NCBI RefSeq assembly: GCF_004851605.1
Contig: NZ_CP031093.1
Coordinates: 2,516,692 to 2,580,691 of the forward strand
Origin: Hydrocarboniclastica marina
Lineage (GTDB): Bacteria; Pseudomonadota; Gammaproteobacteria; Pseudomonadales; Oleiphilaceae
Direction: 5' to 3'
DNA length: 64,000 nt
Shown: positions 18,893 to 30,052 of the stretch, in pieces
How the letters are laid out: each line of letters starts with the position of its first letter
How positions within the stretch are numbered: position 1 is the stretch's first letter
Translations under genes and position numbers: made by a program
The notes under the pieces: model-generated
What the model was told of the DNA's origin: nothing
Seen by the model: only the letters and a program-made list of their open reading frames with translations
The model's database searches: none

Positions 18893-18923
18893 TTGACCCT
18901 GTAGTTGCTACAGGAGCTATTGT
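18893..18923 (+). promoter_or_regulatory. mer promoter-operator with 19-bp spacer
   Basis: TTGACC (18893-18898) and TATTGT (18918-18923) are 19 bp apart, the over-long spacing that MerR proteins untwist to activate. The spacer region carries the perfect dyad CCTGTAG-TTG-CTACAGG (18898-18914). Transcription runs right into merT. Confidence 0.9.
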
Positions 18924-18956
18924 AGGTTGCCATGCCCCCGTTACAAGAGACTCAAG

Positions 18957-19376
18957 ATGGAGATCCACGAGCGCGAGACAGCCTACCCAGGTGAGCAAGC
19001 CCAGGCAGACCCGGCGCGGCGCAAAGGCCTGCTGGCAAGCGGCAGCATCATTGGCGCGGTGCTGGCCTCTTCCTGTTGCATTCTGCCGCTGGTGCTGCTC
19101 TCACTGGGCATCGGCGGAGCCTGGATGAGCAACCTCACGGCGCTTGCGCCCTACCAGCCGTATTTTATCGCCATGACCTTACTCATGCTCGGTGCTGGTT
19201 TCTACAACGTTTACCGTAAGCCCAAGAACGCCTGCCATGCCGATGCGTGCGGCGTAGACGGATACTGCGGCACTCCCTTGGCAGAACGGGTGATCAAGAT
19301 CGCGCTGTGGAGCGCGTCCGCGCTCGTCGCGCTGGCGCTTGCTTGGCCGTATGTTGCCCCGCTTTTCCTGGGCTAA
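18957..19376 (+). CDS. merT: Mercuric ion transporter MerT
   Basis: A 139-residue inner-membrane protein with three membrane helices. The vicinal cysteine pair in helix one (LASSCCILPLVLLSLGIGGA) and the cytoplasmic-loop cysteines (NACHADACGVDGYC) are the Hg(II) relay of MerT. I start at 18957 because an upstream ATG at 18931 sits at the expected transcription start and has no ribosome site. It hands Hg(II) from MerP to the cytosolic reductase. Confidence 0.93.
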   Translation: MEIHERETAYPGEQAQADPARRKGLLASGSIIGAVLASSCCILPLVLLSLGIGGAWMSNLTALAPYQPYFIAMTLLMLGAGFYNVYRKPKNACHADACGVDGYCGTPLAERVIKIALWSASALVALALAWPYVAPLFLG

Positions 19377-19403
19377 ACCTTCCTGACTTCGAGAGGCCTG
19401 TTT

Positions 19404-19696
19404 ATGAAAATTCGCATTTGGGCAAGCACTTTTATTTTGACCGTAGCAGGCATGGGCAGCGCTTTTGCCGCGCAGCAGACGGTAACCCTAGCCGTTGACA
19501 ACATGACCTGTTCCACCTGTACCTACACCGTCAAAAAGGCGCTCAACCAGGTCTCCGGCATAGAGAGCGTTTCGGTGTCCTACGAGACAAAGACCGCGAC
19601 AGTGACCTTCGAAGACACCGAGGCCAGCGTGACGGACCTGACCGCCGCGACGAAGAATGCAGGGTACCCGTCGCGCCGGGTGTCTGAGAGAACCCA

Positions 19697-19700
<4 letters not shown>
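19404..19700 (+). CDS. merP: Periplasmic mercury-binding protein MerP
   Basis: A 98-residue protein with a cleavable signal (to about FAA at 23) and one heavy-metal-associated domain whose metal site is NMTCSTC. The fold signature VSGIESVSVSYETKTATVTFED is typical. It picks up Hg(II) in the periplasm for MerT. Its stop overlaps the merF start by 4 bp. Confidence 0.95.
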
Positions 19701-21347
<1,647 letters not shown>

Positions 21348-21415
21348 ACAAGCAACGCCGAACCACTTTAGCCTCCAGGCCGCGGGGCGGTTACGTAGAC
21401 TTAACAGGCAAGGTA

Positions 21416-21445
21416 TTGAGGCTGTACAAACTACAGGCCTACGGT
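21416..21445 (+). promoter_or_regulatory. Second MerR-type promoter-operator
   Basis: TTGAGG (21416-21421) is followed by the dyad CTGTA-CAAAC-TACAG (21422-21436) and TACGGT (21440-21445) with an 18-bp spacer. The dyad halves match those of the merT promoter. It lies 98 bp before the second reductase gene in the 196-bp gap after merA. Confidence 0.65.
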
Positions 21446-21543
21446 GAGTTATTTAGTGCGGTGTATCCAAGTCACGCCCCTGCCGGCGGGCATCCGCATC
21501 TTGAAAGTGGCTTCATTTCGGCATCGAGCAAGGAGGCAACAGC

Positions 21544-22890
21544 ATGGCGACACCGTACGATCTCATTGTCATTGGTACCGGCACCGCTGCCAAAGTGGTC
21601 ATTATGCGTGCGCAGGCTGCGAATTGGCGTATTGCAGTTGTCGATTTCCGTCCCTACGGAGGAACCTGCGCTCTGCGCGGCTGTGACCCGAAAAAGATGA
21701 TGATCGAGGGTGCCAAGGCCCTGGATCATACGCGCCGGATGCAGGGAAAGGGGCTGCAAGGCGAAGTCCGTATCGACTGGACAGAACTACTCCGCTTCAA
21801 ACGGGGGTTTACAGATCCGATCCCACAGAAAAACGAGCGCAGCTTCGAAGACAAAGGTATCGATATTTTTCATGGGCAAGCTCGCTTCACCGGTCCCAAT
21901 AGTCTCGAAGTCGACGGACACCCCCTGGAAGCACAGCATGTGCTGATCGCCTCCGGTGCCGAGCCAGTCATGCTGGGAATTCCGGGTGAAGAACATCTGA
22001 TAGACAACGAAGATTTTCTGGCGCTGGAAGAGTTGCCGAGTCGAATTGTCCTGGTTGGCGGCGGTTACATCGCCGCCGAGTTTTCCCACCTGGCCGCCCG
22101 TGCCGGTGCCCAGGTCACTATCCTCCAGCGTGGCGAGCGCATGCTCAAGCCGTTCGATCCTGACCTGGTGGATTGGCTGATGGACAGCTTTCACAACCAG
22201 GGTATCGATGTCCGAACCCGAACAAATGTCGAAGCCATTGAGAAAACAGCGGCCGGTTACAGCGTGCGGGTATCCTCGAAGGGCGAAACTGATACCGTTG
22301 AAGCGGATCTGGTCATACACGCAGCCGGCAGAATTCCCGCGCTCAAGGCGCTCAATCTGGAAGCCGCGGGGGTGGAGACCCGGGAAGGCCGTCTATCGTT
22401 AAACGAACACCTACAGAGCACGTCGAACCCGGGGGTGTACGCAGCCGGTGACGCCGCCCAGATGGGGCCGCCACTCACGCCCGTTTCGAGCCATGACGCC
22501 AAGGTGGTCTCCGCCCATCTGATCGATGGCAAACCTGCCAGACCGGACTACGCCGGCGTGCCGAGTGTCGCTTTCACGATCCCGCCCATTGCCTCGGCCG
22601 GACTCAACGAAACGCAGGCCCAAGAGCAGGGGCTACGTTTTCGCATCTCAAGCCAACGGGCGTCGGACTGGTTTACTGCAAGGCAAGCCGCCGAACCGGT
22701 CTATGGTTTCAAGATTCTGATCGAGGAGGAAACTGAGTGCATACTGGGGGCTCATCTCGTCGGACCTAACGTAGATGAGGTCATCAACCTATTTGCACTC
22801 GCCATCCGTCACCGACTCACCACCACGGACCTCAAGACGACAATGTTTGCTTACCCAACAGGAGCTTCTGACATAGGGTCAATGTTTTAG
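21544..22890 (+). CDS. FAD-dependent pyridine-nucleotide disulfide oxidoreductase in the mer unit
   Basis: A 448-residue relative of glutathione and mercuric reductases. It has LIVIGTGTAAKVVIMRA (FAD), the redox motif GGTCALRGCDPKK, LVGGGYIAAEF (NADPH) and VYAAGDAAQ. It differs from MerA in two ways: the C-terminal Cys-Cys is missing (it ends ASDIGSMF), and the usual catalytic His-x4-Glu near the C-terminus is replaced by YPTGASD. It is therefore not a classic mercuric reductase. It may handle a thiol or another metal or organomercurial product. AAGGAGG precedes the ATG. It has its own MerR-type promoter. Confidence 0.85.
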   Translation: MATPYDLIVIGTGTAAKVVIMRAQAANWRIAVVDFRPYGGTCALRGCDPKKMMIEGAKALDHTRRMQGKGLQGEVRIDWTELLRFKRGFTDPIPQKNERSFEDKGIDIFHGQARFTGPNSLEVDGHPLEAQHVLIASGAEPVMLGIPGEEHLIDNEDFLALEELPSRIVLVGGGYIAAEFSHLAARAGAQVTILQRGERMLKPFDPDLVDWLMDSFHNQGIDVRTRTNVEAIEKTAAGYSVRVSSKGETDTVEADLVIHAAGRIPALKALNLEAAGVETREGRLSLNEHLQSTSNPGVYAAGDAAQMGPPLTPVSSHDAKVVSAHLIDGKPARPDYAGVPSVAFTIPPIASAGLNETQAQEQGLRFRISSQRASDWFTARQAAEPVYGFKILIEEETECILGAHLVGPNVDEVINLFALAIRHRLTTTDLKTTMFAYPTGASDIGSMF

Positions 22891-22965
22891 CTGCAAGGGT
22901 AGCGTGCGTTTCACGGGGTCGCATAGCCTATTCATCCGGTAAAGATGGGACTGCCGGACGCTTAC

Positions 22966-22973
22966 GTAGTTAT
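22966..22973. repeat. 8-bp target site duplication, right copy
   Basis: GTAGTTAT, identical to 15842-15849, immediately after the right inverted end of the IS66-mer unit. Confidence 0.95.
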
Positions 22974-23315
22974 ATTTTCCCTGGCTATCGTGGTAAGCCG
23001 AACATGAGCGAAAATGCGCTGAACCTCACAGCGAAAGAGATTCATCGCATCGATGTCGAAGCCGGCGGACCGGGCTTTATGGATCCTGAGTACGGAAAGG
23101 TTGGTACTGCTCACGGTATGCGTAGCGCTTTCAAAGACTATGCAACTGAGATGGGCCAAGTCGAGGATTATGTTTCGGAATTAGCGCTCTCGCACCTTGA
23201 CTCTTCCTCGGCTAGGGCAGCATACAAGCGTGGCCAGCTGCTTCCGAAGCGGAGGCGGTTGATGAACAGCTTTGAAAAGTTTGTCCAACGCGAGATGAAA
23301 TCTGAAAATCGTTAG
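22974..23315 (+). pseudogene. Tyrosine integrase, 3' part
   Basis: Continues the frame of the 5' part: IFPGYRGKPNMSENALN, then the catalytic HGMRSAFKDYATE box (His-x2-Arg), LALSHLDSSSARAAYKRGQ with the tyrosine nucleophile, and RRRLMNSFEKF. This is the conserved C-terminal catalytic half of P4-type integrases. Alone it cannot recombine DNA. Confidence 0.93.
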
Positions 23316-23454
23316 TTTTTATAAAGGTCCGGCATTCCCGGCTTAGAGCTTGGTGCTATAGGCAGGATGTGCTTACGACCCAGCAAGACAAAGGTATAAG
23401 ATTGACGGGCTAGGAGGCGCGGATTTTATTCGCGGTCCGGCAGGAGGTTAGGTT

Positions 23455-23691
23455 ATGAACGGGTTCGAACTCAGAAAATGGTTCGGCGACCGAGCCTCAT
23501 GCAGTCGACCGGATGGGTTGTTTCTGCTGTTATCGCTATTGCAAGTATGTTATCACAACCATTGGCTGGAACAGCCGCCGGAGGCAAGCGAGATCTATAG
23601 CCCGGAAGCAAGACGCATATCGAGCATTGATCAGGCTCTCGAACGTCTGAATCAGCTGGAGGGTCAACTGAACCGAAAAGCGACCAATTAG
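23455..23691 (+). CDS. Small hypothetical protein
   Basis: A 78-residue protein with an excellent ribosome site (CAGGAGG, 7 bp before ATG). It has a hydrophobic helix (GLFLLLSLLQVCYHNHW) and a polar tail with a likely amphipathic helix (IDQALERLNQLEGQLN). I do not recognise the family. It directly follows the integrase, where small regulators of integrative elements often sit. Confidence 0.55.
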   Translation: MNGFELRKWFGDRASCSRPDGLFLLLSLLQVCYHNHWLEQPPEASEIYSPEARRISSIDQALERLNQLEGQLNRKATN

Positions 23692-23701
23692 CGGCGAGTC
23701 A

Positions 23702-23866
23702 ATGCGCGTTCGCGAGTGTCTGTATTGTGCTCAGGGGCTGACAGGACCACGCTGTATTGCAGAAAGACTGACGGGAGTAGGCCTCAACTCACAGCCATGG
23801 GACCACCCCTACCCCGACCGCTCAGGCGCAAGCACAGCTTCCCCGTGTCGCTTGAGGAAGAATTAG
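23702..23866 (+). CDS. Possible short Cys-containing ORF
   Basis: Encodes 54 residues starting MRVRECLYCAQGLTGPRC. It has no clear ribosome site and no family resemblance. It fills the gap between the small gene and the end of the KAP gene; it could be chance. Confidence 0.2.
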   Translation: MRVRECLYCAQGLTGPRCIAERLTGVGLNSQPWDHPYPDRSGASTASPCRLRKN

Positions 23867-23885
23867 CCGTGTTTGAGGCTAGGAG

Positions 23886-26864
23886 CTATTCGTCGGGCTT
23901 CGCATCAACCGCCACTGCATCTTCAGCTAGCTCATCAAGCACATCGAATATTTGGGGCAGATCGTCACTATAAGAAGCTTTGTAACTTGTGGTAAAAACG
24001 TAATTGTCCTTCCTGCCATTGACGCGTTGACGAATGAGCTCTCCATGTTGACGCCAATATCTACCCATCTCAAGTGGATCAAGTCCCGCCGGTAGGGCCG
24101 ACTTGGTCGCTACGTATCCTCCCTCAAAATTTCCCGAGACAAGCGGACTGGTCAAGTTTGTAAGGCAATGGTCAAGAAAGTAAAAAATGTTGTCTTCCTT
24201 GCAACCTGGGTTGAAGCAAACACCAAACACGTACCGGTTCATCGCCGCAGCAATGCCTTTGTCGTCACCATCCCCATACTCGTCGTAGTATCCACAACCT
24301 ACACCTGAGCCTTTTGGAGGGGACGGATTGCTCAGTTGGTAGATGATGAAAGACCTAATAGTATTTCGAGCCGAAGAGACGCGTTCATTCAGCGATGTAG
24401 CGACTTCCTCCCCTTCTGCACTGACTCCATTCTCTTCGTGACCGGGTGCAGATGGAGCCTCACCAAAAAGCGTTTCAGCCGGGATAGCACTTGCTTCCGC
24501 ATGAAAGTTACGCTGTGGATCGATGTAGGTTCGCTTGAACAACGCAAATACCTCTTGAGATAGTTTTCTCATTCCTAAAGTTGCGAGGGTGCTAACCAAG
24601 CCAGAGGTTGGCGCTCTTCTATCTGCATGCGCGATGAGGGCTGACTGGAGGTTATGCAACTGTCCTTGGCGATCCGCACTACATTGGAGTCTGAACAGCA
24701 TGAGGTCATTCCAACCAAGGATGCCACGATCGCTACTCGTCAGGCGATGTAGTATTCCCTTGCCGTTATGCGGCTTTTCGCCGAATATCCGCCACGCGAT
24801 CTCTACAGTATTTTCATTAGTATTCGGCAATCGACGACCTGATGTTCTTCCCCAACCAGAACGATCCAGAAGTCGCAGGAGCGAATAGATCGATCGCTGC
24901 CGTAAACCTCTATCACTGAGCGCGATCGACGAATAACGAGGCAGGTACTCGATAAGCGCGTTGATCGAATCCTCAGCGGGGGCGTTAGTAAAATCATGAG
25001 ACCGATTGACGAGCACCCGCCAAAACTGGTCGTGTGGGGCTTCACCGCGCGCTAATTGAAAATCAGGTGATGTCAGAATAGAAACAACGGGCACGCCGCC
25101 CCGAACTTGGTCAACGGCTTTCTGGTATAGAACGAAAGTCGCTTGCGGCTCGGGCGTAGCGAAGCGGACTATAAGTTTTAGATAAGCCTCAAGATTCCTG
25201 AATGAGTCTTGATTAAAGCAAGCACGCGATGCCAGTACTTCCTCTTCAACACCGCTTGCATGACTAAGTTCCAAATCCGTTACATCAAAAAGTTGGCTCA
25301 AGAGGAAACCCGCGGTTCCAGGATACATTTCTACCCACTTTGAAAAGCCGACTGAGTTTTTGAATTCGCTTTCTCCATATTCGCGGCGCACGGAAAAATC
25401 GCCGCATCTGCCTTCCGTCTCCTCGGCGTAAATGCGTCTAAACAGTCCAGGAAAGTGTAAATGCAAGAGCATCAGATTAATGAGGTCGCGCCTATTAAAG
25501 TCCGTCCGGCCTAGGTCGCTTTTCTCGATCTGCATTAGAAGCATGGCGTTAACGAAGCGCTTTACCTTGCGCATGTCGCCTACAACCGGCAAGTAACTCG
25601 CCGCGAGGTCACCATTGAGAATGTCCGCAAGTTCGCAGAGCACAGCGCCGAGCTTCAGCATTGTGTCGGAAGGAATTAAGCCGAGTTTATTTTCTGATCG
25701 CTGCCAGTCCCTTCGTAGAAAATCTCGAATACTGGAACTGTCAACAAACAAACTCAACTTTACGGTCACGAACTTCTCAAGGAACTCTCGCGCTCTCGAA
25801 CTCTCTTCTTGGCTTTCGGCAAGAACTTCGGTGTCATAGCACAAAATATAGGTTGCCCGGGACAGCTTGAACGTCTGCCGTGTTGCAAACAGAACGTTAT
25901 TCACAGTTTTAGCGTCGAGACGGTCAAGATCGTCTATAACAATGATCACCCGACGATCAATTCGCCGGAGAACCTCATCGATATCGTCTAGCAGAGCGTC
26001 GACAGTTTCCTGCGATGGCTCCAGTGAGAGCCTGAAGCCGAAGAACGAGAAGTCGGCCTTTCCCTTTATCAGTCGAGAATACCTCGACGCCGCAGGACGG
26101 AACTCTGGAGCGAAAACTCTGCGTTGGATTGCAGCCGATAAGTCGCGAATTAGACGACCCGTGAGGTCAGGCTCTGATGTATACCTAAGCGGTTCAAATC
26201 GACAAACGATGACCCGATCTTCGGCCTTAGCCCAGTGCTGTTCAGCAAGATTAATGAAGCTCGTCTTTCCAACGCCCCAGGGCCCTTCCACTCCAAAGAT
26301 GAGGCCTGGATGGGCCCCGCTTGCAAGGACGGTCTCTGCGAACGATCTGGCTTGCGATATACTCTCAAAAAGATCTTCTTTTTCGTCGTCGATCTCTTCG
26401 TCTGCGATAAAGTAAAGCTGAGGAGCTGTTTTCTTGAGTTTCGGCCAGCACTGTCGAACTAGCGACGACAGCAAGATTGCGCTGAGCATGAGCAAAATAG
26501 CTGGAGCCCAATTCGGATCTGCATTTCCAAGCGCTGAGTGAACGCTGACCAGCAAAGGAGAAACCAACACATTTACCCAGATCCCGATGAATAGCGCTAC
26601 TAACAGGTCGAATCGAAGACTAACGACCATCCGCGCGGTAGCAACATGTGCTTCCCGCTTGAATGCGTAGCTCAAGCATATGAGCACTCCAACCAGTAAC
26701 CCCACGCTCAGGACCCAGGGGTCTGCTGCGGATAATGTCGCGGCAAAGTTCCCGCCTAGGTAGACCGCTGCACGCCAAACTTCCGCAAGCACGAAACCAA
26801 TCACAAATAGCTTCGTGAACACCAGCAACTCAGGCATAGACATGACTGGCTTAGTAGCCGCCAT
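23886..26864 (-). CDS. KAP-family P-loop NTPase with membrane helices
   Basis: A 992-residue protein. About four membrane helices lie in the first 145 residues, then a KAP NTPase domain with Walker A EGPWGVGKTSF (near 195) and Walker B RRVIIVIDDLDRLD (near 290), followed by DTEVLAESQEE and a long alpha-helical C-terminal region. KAP NTPases are membrane-linked STAND-like ATPases; PifA of plasmid F, which blocks phage T7, is the known example. Here it sits behind an integrase among other conflict genes, which suggests phage exclusion (inference). I start at 26864, where GGAGAAATCA precedes ATG; a longer 1,060-residue frame lacks a ribosome site. Confidence 0.85.
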   Translation of the reverse strand: MAATKPVMSMPELLVFTKLFVIGFVLAEVWRAAVYLGGNFAATLSAADPWVLSVGLLVGVLICLSYAFKREAHVATARMVVSLRFDLLVALFIGIWVNVLVSPLLVSVHSALGNADPNWAPAILLMLSAILLSSLVRQCWPKLKKTAPQLYFIADEEIDDEKEDLFESISQARSFAETVLASGAHPGLIFGVEGPWGVGKTSFINLAEQHWAKAEDRVIVCRFEPLRYTSEPDLTGRLIRDLSAAIQRRVFAPEFRPAASRYSRLIKGKADFSFFGFRLSLEPSQETVDALLDDIDEVLRRIDRRVIIVIDDLDRLDAKTVNNVLFATRQTFKLSRATYILCYDTEVLAESQEESSRAREFLEKFVTVKLSLFVDSSSIRDFLRRDWQRSENKLGLIPSDTMLKLGAVLCELADILNGDLAASYLPVVGDMRKVKRFVNAMLLMQIEKSDLGRTDFNRRDLINLMLLHLHFPGLFRRIYAEETEGRCGDFSVRREYGESEFKNSVGFSKWVEMYPGTAGFLLSQLFDVTDLELSHASGVEEEVLASRACFNQDSFRNLEAYLKLIVRFATPEPQATFVLYQKAVDQVRGGVPVVSILTSPDFQLARGEAPHDQFWRVLVNRSHDFTNAPAEDSINALIEYLPRYSSIALSDRGLRQRSIYSLLRLLDRSGWGRTSGRRLPNTNENTVEIAWRIFGEKPHNGKGILHRLTSSDRGILGWNDLMLFRLQCSADRQGQLHNLQSALIAHADRRAPTSGLVSTLATLGMRKLSQEVFALFKRTYIDPQRNFHAEASAIPAETLFGEAPSAPGHEENGVSAEGEEVATSLNERVSSARNTIRSFIIYQLSNPSPPKGSGVGCGYYDEYGDGDDKGIAAAMNRYVFGVCFNPGCKEDNIFYFLDHCLTNLTSPLVSGNFEGGYVATKSALPAGLDPLEMGRYWRQHGELIRQRVNGRKDNYVFTTSYKASYSDDLPQIFDVLDELAEDAVAVDAKPDE

Positions 26865-27173
26865 TGATTTCTCCTCACTCTCTAGAAGAGAGTTTTTCTG
26901 AGCCTCTACTATCACAACACACAAAATCGCCACTCTTCGCAGGCGTATCCGCTTATCCGAATACTGATGGACACCGGCTCCCGCTTCTAACTGGGGATTA
27001 GCGCCACCCGCCGAGTGGCACGACTTCAGAGAGAGCACTACTCGTAGTGCCCCTTCTTCGTTGCTCAAGGCGATTCTTGTGTTATTGCGGAATTTTGGTA
27101 ATTACACGCCCCCTTCCCTCGGCTGTTCTGGGTATCGTATCCAGAATTACTTAACGACAAGAGGATGTAACGC

Positions 27174-27347
27174 ATGTACCTTAATATCAAACAGCTGGCA
27201 GCACGCTACGGTGTTTCCCCAGCCACAATCTGGCGCTGGGTAGGGGATGGCTTTTTCCCCCAGCCACACAAGCTCGGCCCATCGACAACACGGTGGCACG
27301 AGAACGATATTAAGCAATTCGAAGCTAGAGCTGCGACTCGCAAATGA
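27174..27347 (+). CDS. AlpA-family DNA-binding regulator
   Basis: A 57-residue winged helix/MerR-like protein: YLNIKQLAARYGVSPATIWRW, then FFPQPHKLGPSTTRWHENDI, the AlpA signature. AlpA proteins control integrase/excision genes of P4-like and CP4-57-type islands. GAGGATGTAACGC precedes the ATG. It supports this region being an integrative element. Confidence 0.9.
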   Translation: MYLNIKQLAARYGVSPATIWRWVGDGFFPQPHKLGPSTTRWHENDIKQFEARAATRK

Positions 27348-27559
27348 GCTGCAGGCTGCCGTTAGTTTCAGATGTCCGAGCTCTTAAAGTCGCAAGGACG
27401 CGACAAGTTGGTCCCTTCTGTAGTTCAAATGTTGAGCTCGATTAGCGTGCGCGTCTTGTTGGTCGTTCGCTAGCTTTCAGCTTAGTAGTCATCGCTCAGA
27501 CGGATGTCTAGCTAACGTTCCCCCAGATCCGCGTTCGAGCCGATGTCCTACTATTAGTT

Positions 27560-29590
27560 TTAACTCCCGAGCTTCCGCAGCACTTTCCCCTCAGCAGGAG
27601 AGAACGAAAGTAAGGTATAGTCCGCACCTTCCAGTGCAGTTTCCAAAACCTGTTCTTCTTCCGAGGTAGCGAAAATGATCTGCCCAGAATTAGCCGCCCT
27701 AGATGCTCCCCTAAGAAGACCAGTAAAGCTTAACTTGTTCGCTTCCTGCTGACGAGGCTCATCAAATATGAGAACACCTGGGTGATTGGTTTGACAGGTG
27801 TCCCGTAGGTGAAAAAGACTAATAAGATAGCTCCAAATTACTCGAATGCCATCGCTTGCTGATGTGTCGAAGCCTAGGTCGAAACCCTCTCTAGTCGGTA
27901 AATAAGTATCCCTAGATATCTCTAATAACTCAGGATCGAAGCTTGAAAAATCGAATTCAGAAAGAAGCCGAACAACCTCTTTCTGAAGCAGAATTAACTT
28001 TTTACTATCGGCTATGCTAAAGCCCTGTTCAGGAAAGGTTCTACGCAACCGGACTAGTTCTTTGTACTGAGTATGCAACGTATCAAATTCATTCCTAAAA
28101 GAAGCCAACTGAACTAGCGCTTCCTCATAACTACCGACACGATTCTCAAGTGTTATCTTATCTCTTAAGTACTCTTCATCAAAAATAACGCTTTCAGCAT
28201 ACAGATCGTTCTTTAACCTATCCACATCATTTCCATAGCGATCAATTGCCTGCTCAACGTTTTTCAGCTCTAAAGATCTAACCTCTAGCTGGGTGGTGTA
28301 ACTATGAAGGACGCTGTTGAAAGTAAATATCTGATCCTTTATGAAATCTAGACTTTCGTCCAGAGTCATCAAGTTATCAGCGCAGTCCAATTGGACGCTA
28401 TGATCTGAGTATTCTTGGCCGCACGTCGGGCACTCATTGTTGAGAACTGGCAGACCCTTCAGAACATGAAAGCTTTTAACTTTTTTGAGATCCTCATATT
28501 TTCTCTTGTCGTCGATTAGGGCCTTGATACGCTGCCTGGTCGCTGCAACTTGGTGCCTTATAAACGATAGTTCATCAGTGATATCATCGTACCTGTTCTC
28601 TTTCTCTACCAGTTCCGCATTTAGCTCTCTGATGCGTTTCCGCTGAGCCTCGTCGTTCTTCTTAGCCGCAAAATTCTGTTTACCAGCTACGTGGCTGATT
28701 AATTCACCTCTACTTCCTTGAAGAGCGTTACTCAAAGGCGTCCATTTTTCCTGATACTCCAGCAAGATATCTAACTTAAAAGGGTCAAATTTGGCACTCG
28801 GATTATCTTTGACACCGCTAACCTTGCCGCCGAGCCGAACGGCAGAAGCCTCAAGTCGGGCGAACAAGAGCTTCCATTTCTCAATAGCGTCATCAATACG
28901 TCTTTTGTTTGCGGCCTTTTTCCTGACTGTCTCGTTGACGTCCAGCCCCATAATAAACTCAAGAGCCCGCTTTTTTGGATGTATAATTTGAAAATGGTGG
29001 GGCGTCGTCGCTTGTATTGACCCCCACCCTTTTTTCTGCTCAACAAAGAGTAGCGGGAACAGAAGTGCAGGATAAAGCGGCGATTCTGACCCATTACTGC
29101 TAGGTACCATTGGGAGTTCCCACCCGATAAAATCAGCAAGCCATTTATAAAAACCAAGCTCTCTGGTAGTATCACCTTCCTTATGTATAAATAGCCTTTT
29201 CCCGTCTTTAAGCTGGGAGCTTATGCCAGAAGGATAGACGGTTATGACTGCGCCGGCGTCAGCGCCGAGTATGTCCCTTTTTAAGGTAGCTTTTTGTCCT
29301 CTAGCATTGCTTATTTCAAGGACAACATCAGAAGAGACAACTAACATTTCTGAACCATTCTCGTCCTGAATGCTTTTGAGTACTGACGGCGGGAATGGCG
29401 GCTTCGAAGTCTGCTGCCCCAGAGCCATTTCCATACCTAGCGCATAGGCTATTGCGTTAATGCAGGTAGACTTTCCGTGACTATTCTCGACCCTCAATAT
29501 GAATAGACCACGCGAAAATTCTATATCTACGCCGTAAGGGCCCTTTGCCGTGTTCGATCTTAGTATTAACCTTTCTATCGTTAATGACAA
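27560..29590 (-). CDS. SMC/Rad50-like ATPase of an ABC-3C (Lamassu-like) conflict system
   Basis: A 676-residue ABC ATPase with the SMC layout: N-terminal Walker A RVENSHGKST (residues 33-42, its first glycine replaced by Val), a long coiled coil, a zinc hook ECPTCGQ near 386, a second coil, the signature region TSASDGIRV and Walker B VLIFDEP near 605. It is the sensor/motor of ABC three-component systems, relatives of Lamassu, thought to detect phage DNA ends or replication structures. It follows the middle component with a 2-bp gap. Confidence 0.85.
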   Translation of the reverse strand: MSLTIERLILRSNTAKGPYGVDIEFSRGLFILRVENSHGKSTCINAIAYALGMEMALGQQTSKPPFPPSVLKSIQDENGSEMLVVSSDVVLEISNARGQKATLKRDILGADAGAVITVYPSGISSQLKDGKRLFIHKEGDTTRELGFYKWLADFIGWELPMVPSSNGSESPLYPALLFPLLFVEQKKGWGSIQATTPHHFQIIHPKKRALEFIMGLDVNETVRKKAANKRRIDDAIEKWKLLFARLEASAVRLGGKVSGVKDNPSAKFDPFKLDILLEYQEKWTPLSNALQGSRGELISHVAGKQNFAAKKNDEAQRKRIRELNAELVEKENRYDDITDELSFIRHQVAATRQRIKALIDDKRKYEDLKKVKSFHVLKGLPVLNNECPTCGQEYSDHSVQLDCADNLMTLDESLDFIKDQIFTFNSVLHSYTTQLEVRSLELKNVEQAIDRYGNDVDRLKNDLYAESVIFDEEYLRDKITLENRVGSYEEALVQLASFRNEFDTLHTQYKELVRLRRTFPEQGFSIADSKKLILLQKEVVRLLSEFDFSSFDPELLEISRDTYLPTREGFDLGFDTSASDGIRVIWSYLISLFHLRDTCQTNHPGVLIFDEPRQQEANKLSFTGLLRGASRAANSGQIIFATSEEEQVLETALEGADYTLLSFSPAEGKVLRKLGS

Positions 29591-29592
29591 AA

Positions 29593-30051
29593 CTAAACCC
29601 CTTCAAATAGGCGCTTAACAGCAGCTTCAGAAAGATACCGCTTTGCCTTGGACAGCGAATTTTTCTCTACAGAGTAAATATTTTCGGAGTTTAACTCATG
29701 GAATAGATCAGTACCTATTCGGGTTAGTACAATCTTTCCTTTGTTTTTATCTACGATCTCGTTCGATACCAACAAGTTGATAACTCTGTCAACTGCCGGC
29801 TCTAACCTAACGTCCGGCCGCTTTCTGTCGTCTTTCCCAGCCCACTCAACAAAAAACGATAGATGTTCCTCTTTTTTTATAATCCAGTTTGCAACGTGAA
29901 TCTTTGTTAGCGAGGCCGAATAGCGGTTACCCGTAATTCCGAGAGCTAGAACAATGGAACACGATTTCCACAGTGGCCTCGTATCACAGGGAGTATAGTT
30001 TTTGCGCTTTTTGAATGTAAAGGGTGCGCCGAGAATGTCGTTAATTTCCAT
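29593..30051 (-). CDS. ABC-3C middle component
   Basis: A 152-residue winged-helix-like protein (PLWKSCSIVLALGITGNRYSAS, then RVINLLVSNEIVDKNKGKIVLTRIGTDLFHEL). Its size, place between effector and ATPase, and 1- and 2-bp gaps match the middle-component class of ABC-3C systems. It probably bridges the ATPase and the effector. Confidence 0.7.
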   Translation of the reverse strand: MEINDILGAPFTFKKRKNYTPCDTRPLWKSCSIVLALGITGNRYSASLTKIHVANWIIKKEEHLSFFVEWAGKDDRKRPDVRLEPAVDRVINLLVSNEIVDKNKGKIVLTRIGTDLFHELNSENIYSVEKNSLSKAKRYLSEAAVKRLFEGV

Positions 30052-30052
30052 A

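Noticed and set aside
18898..18914. The CCTGTAG/CTACAGG dyad as a terminator
   Set aside because: It lies inside a 19-bp promoter spacer between divergent genes, as expected of a MerR operator, and has no T-run.
23886..27068. A longer 1,060-residue version of the KAP protein
   Set aside because: The added N-terminus has no ribosome site; GGAG lies before the ATG at 26864.
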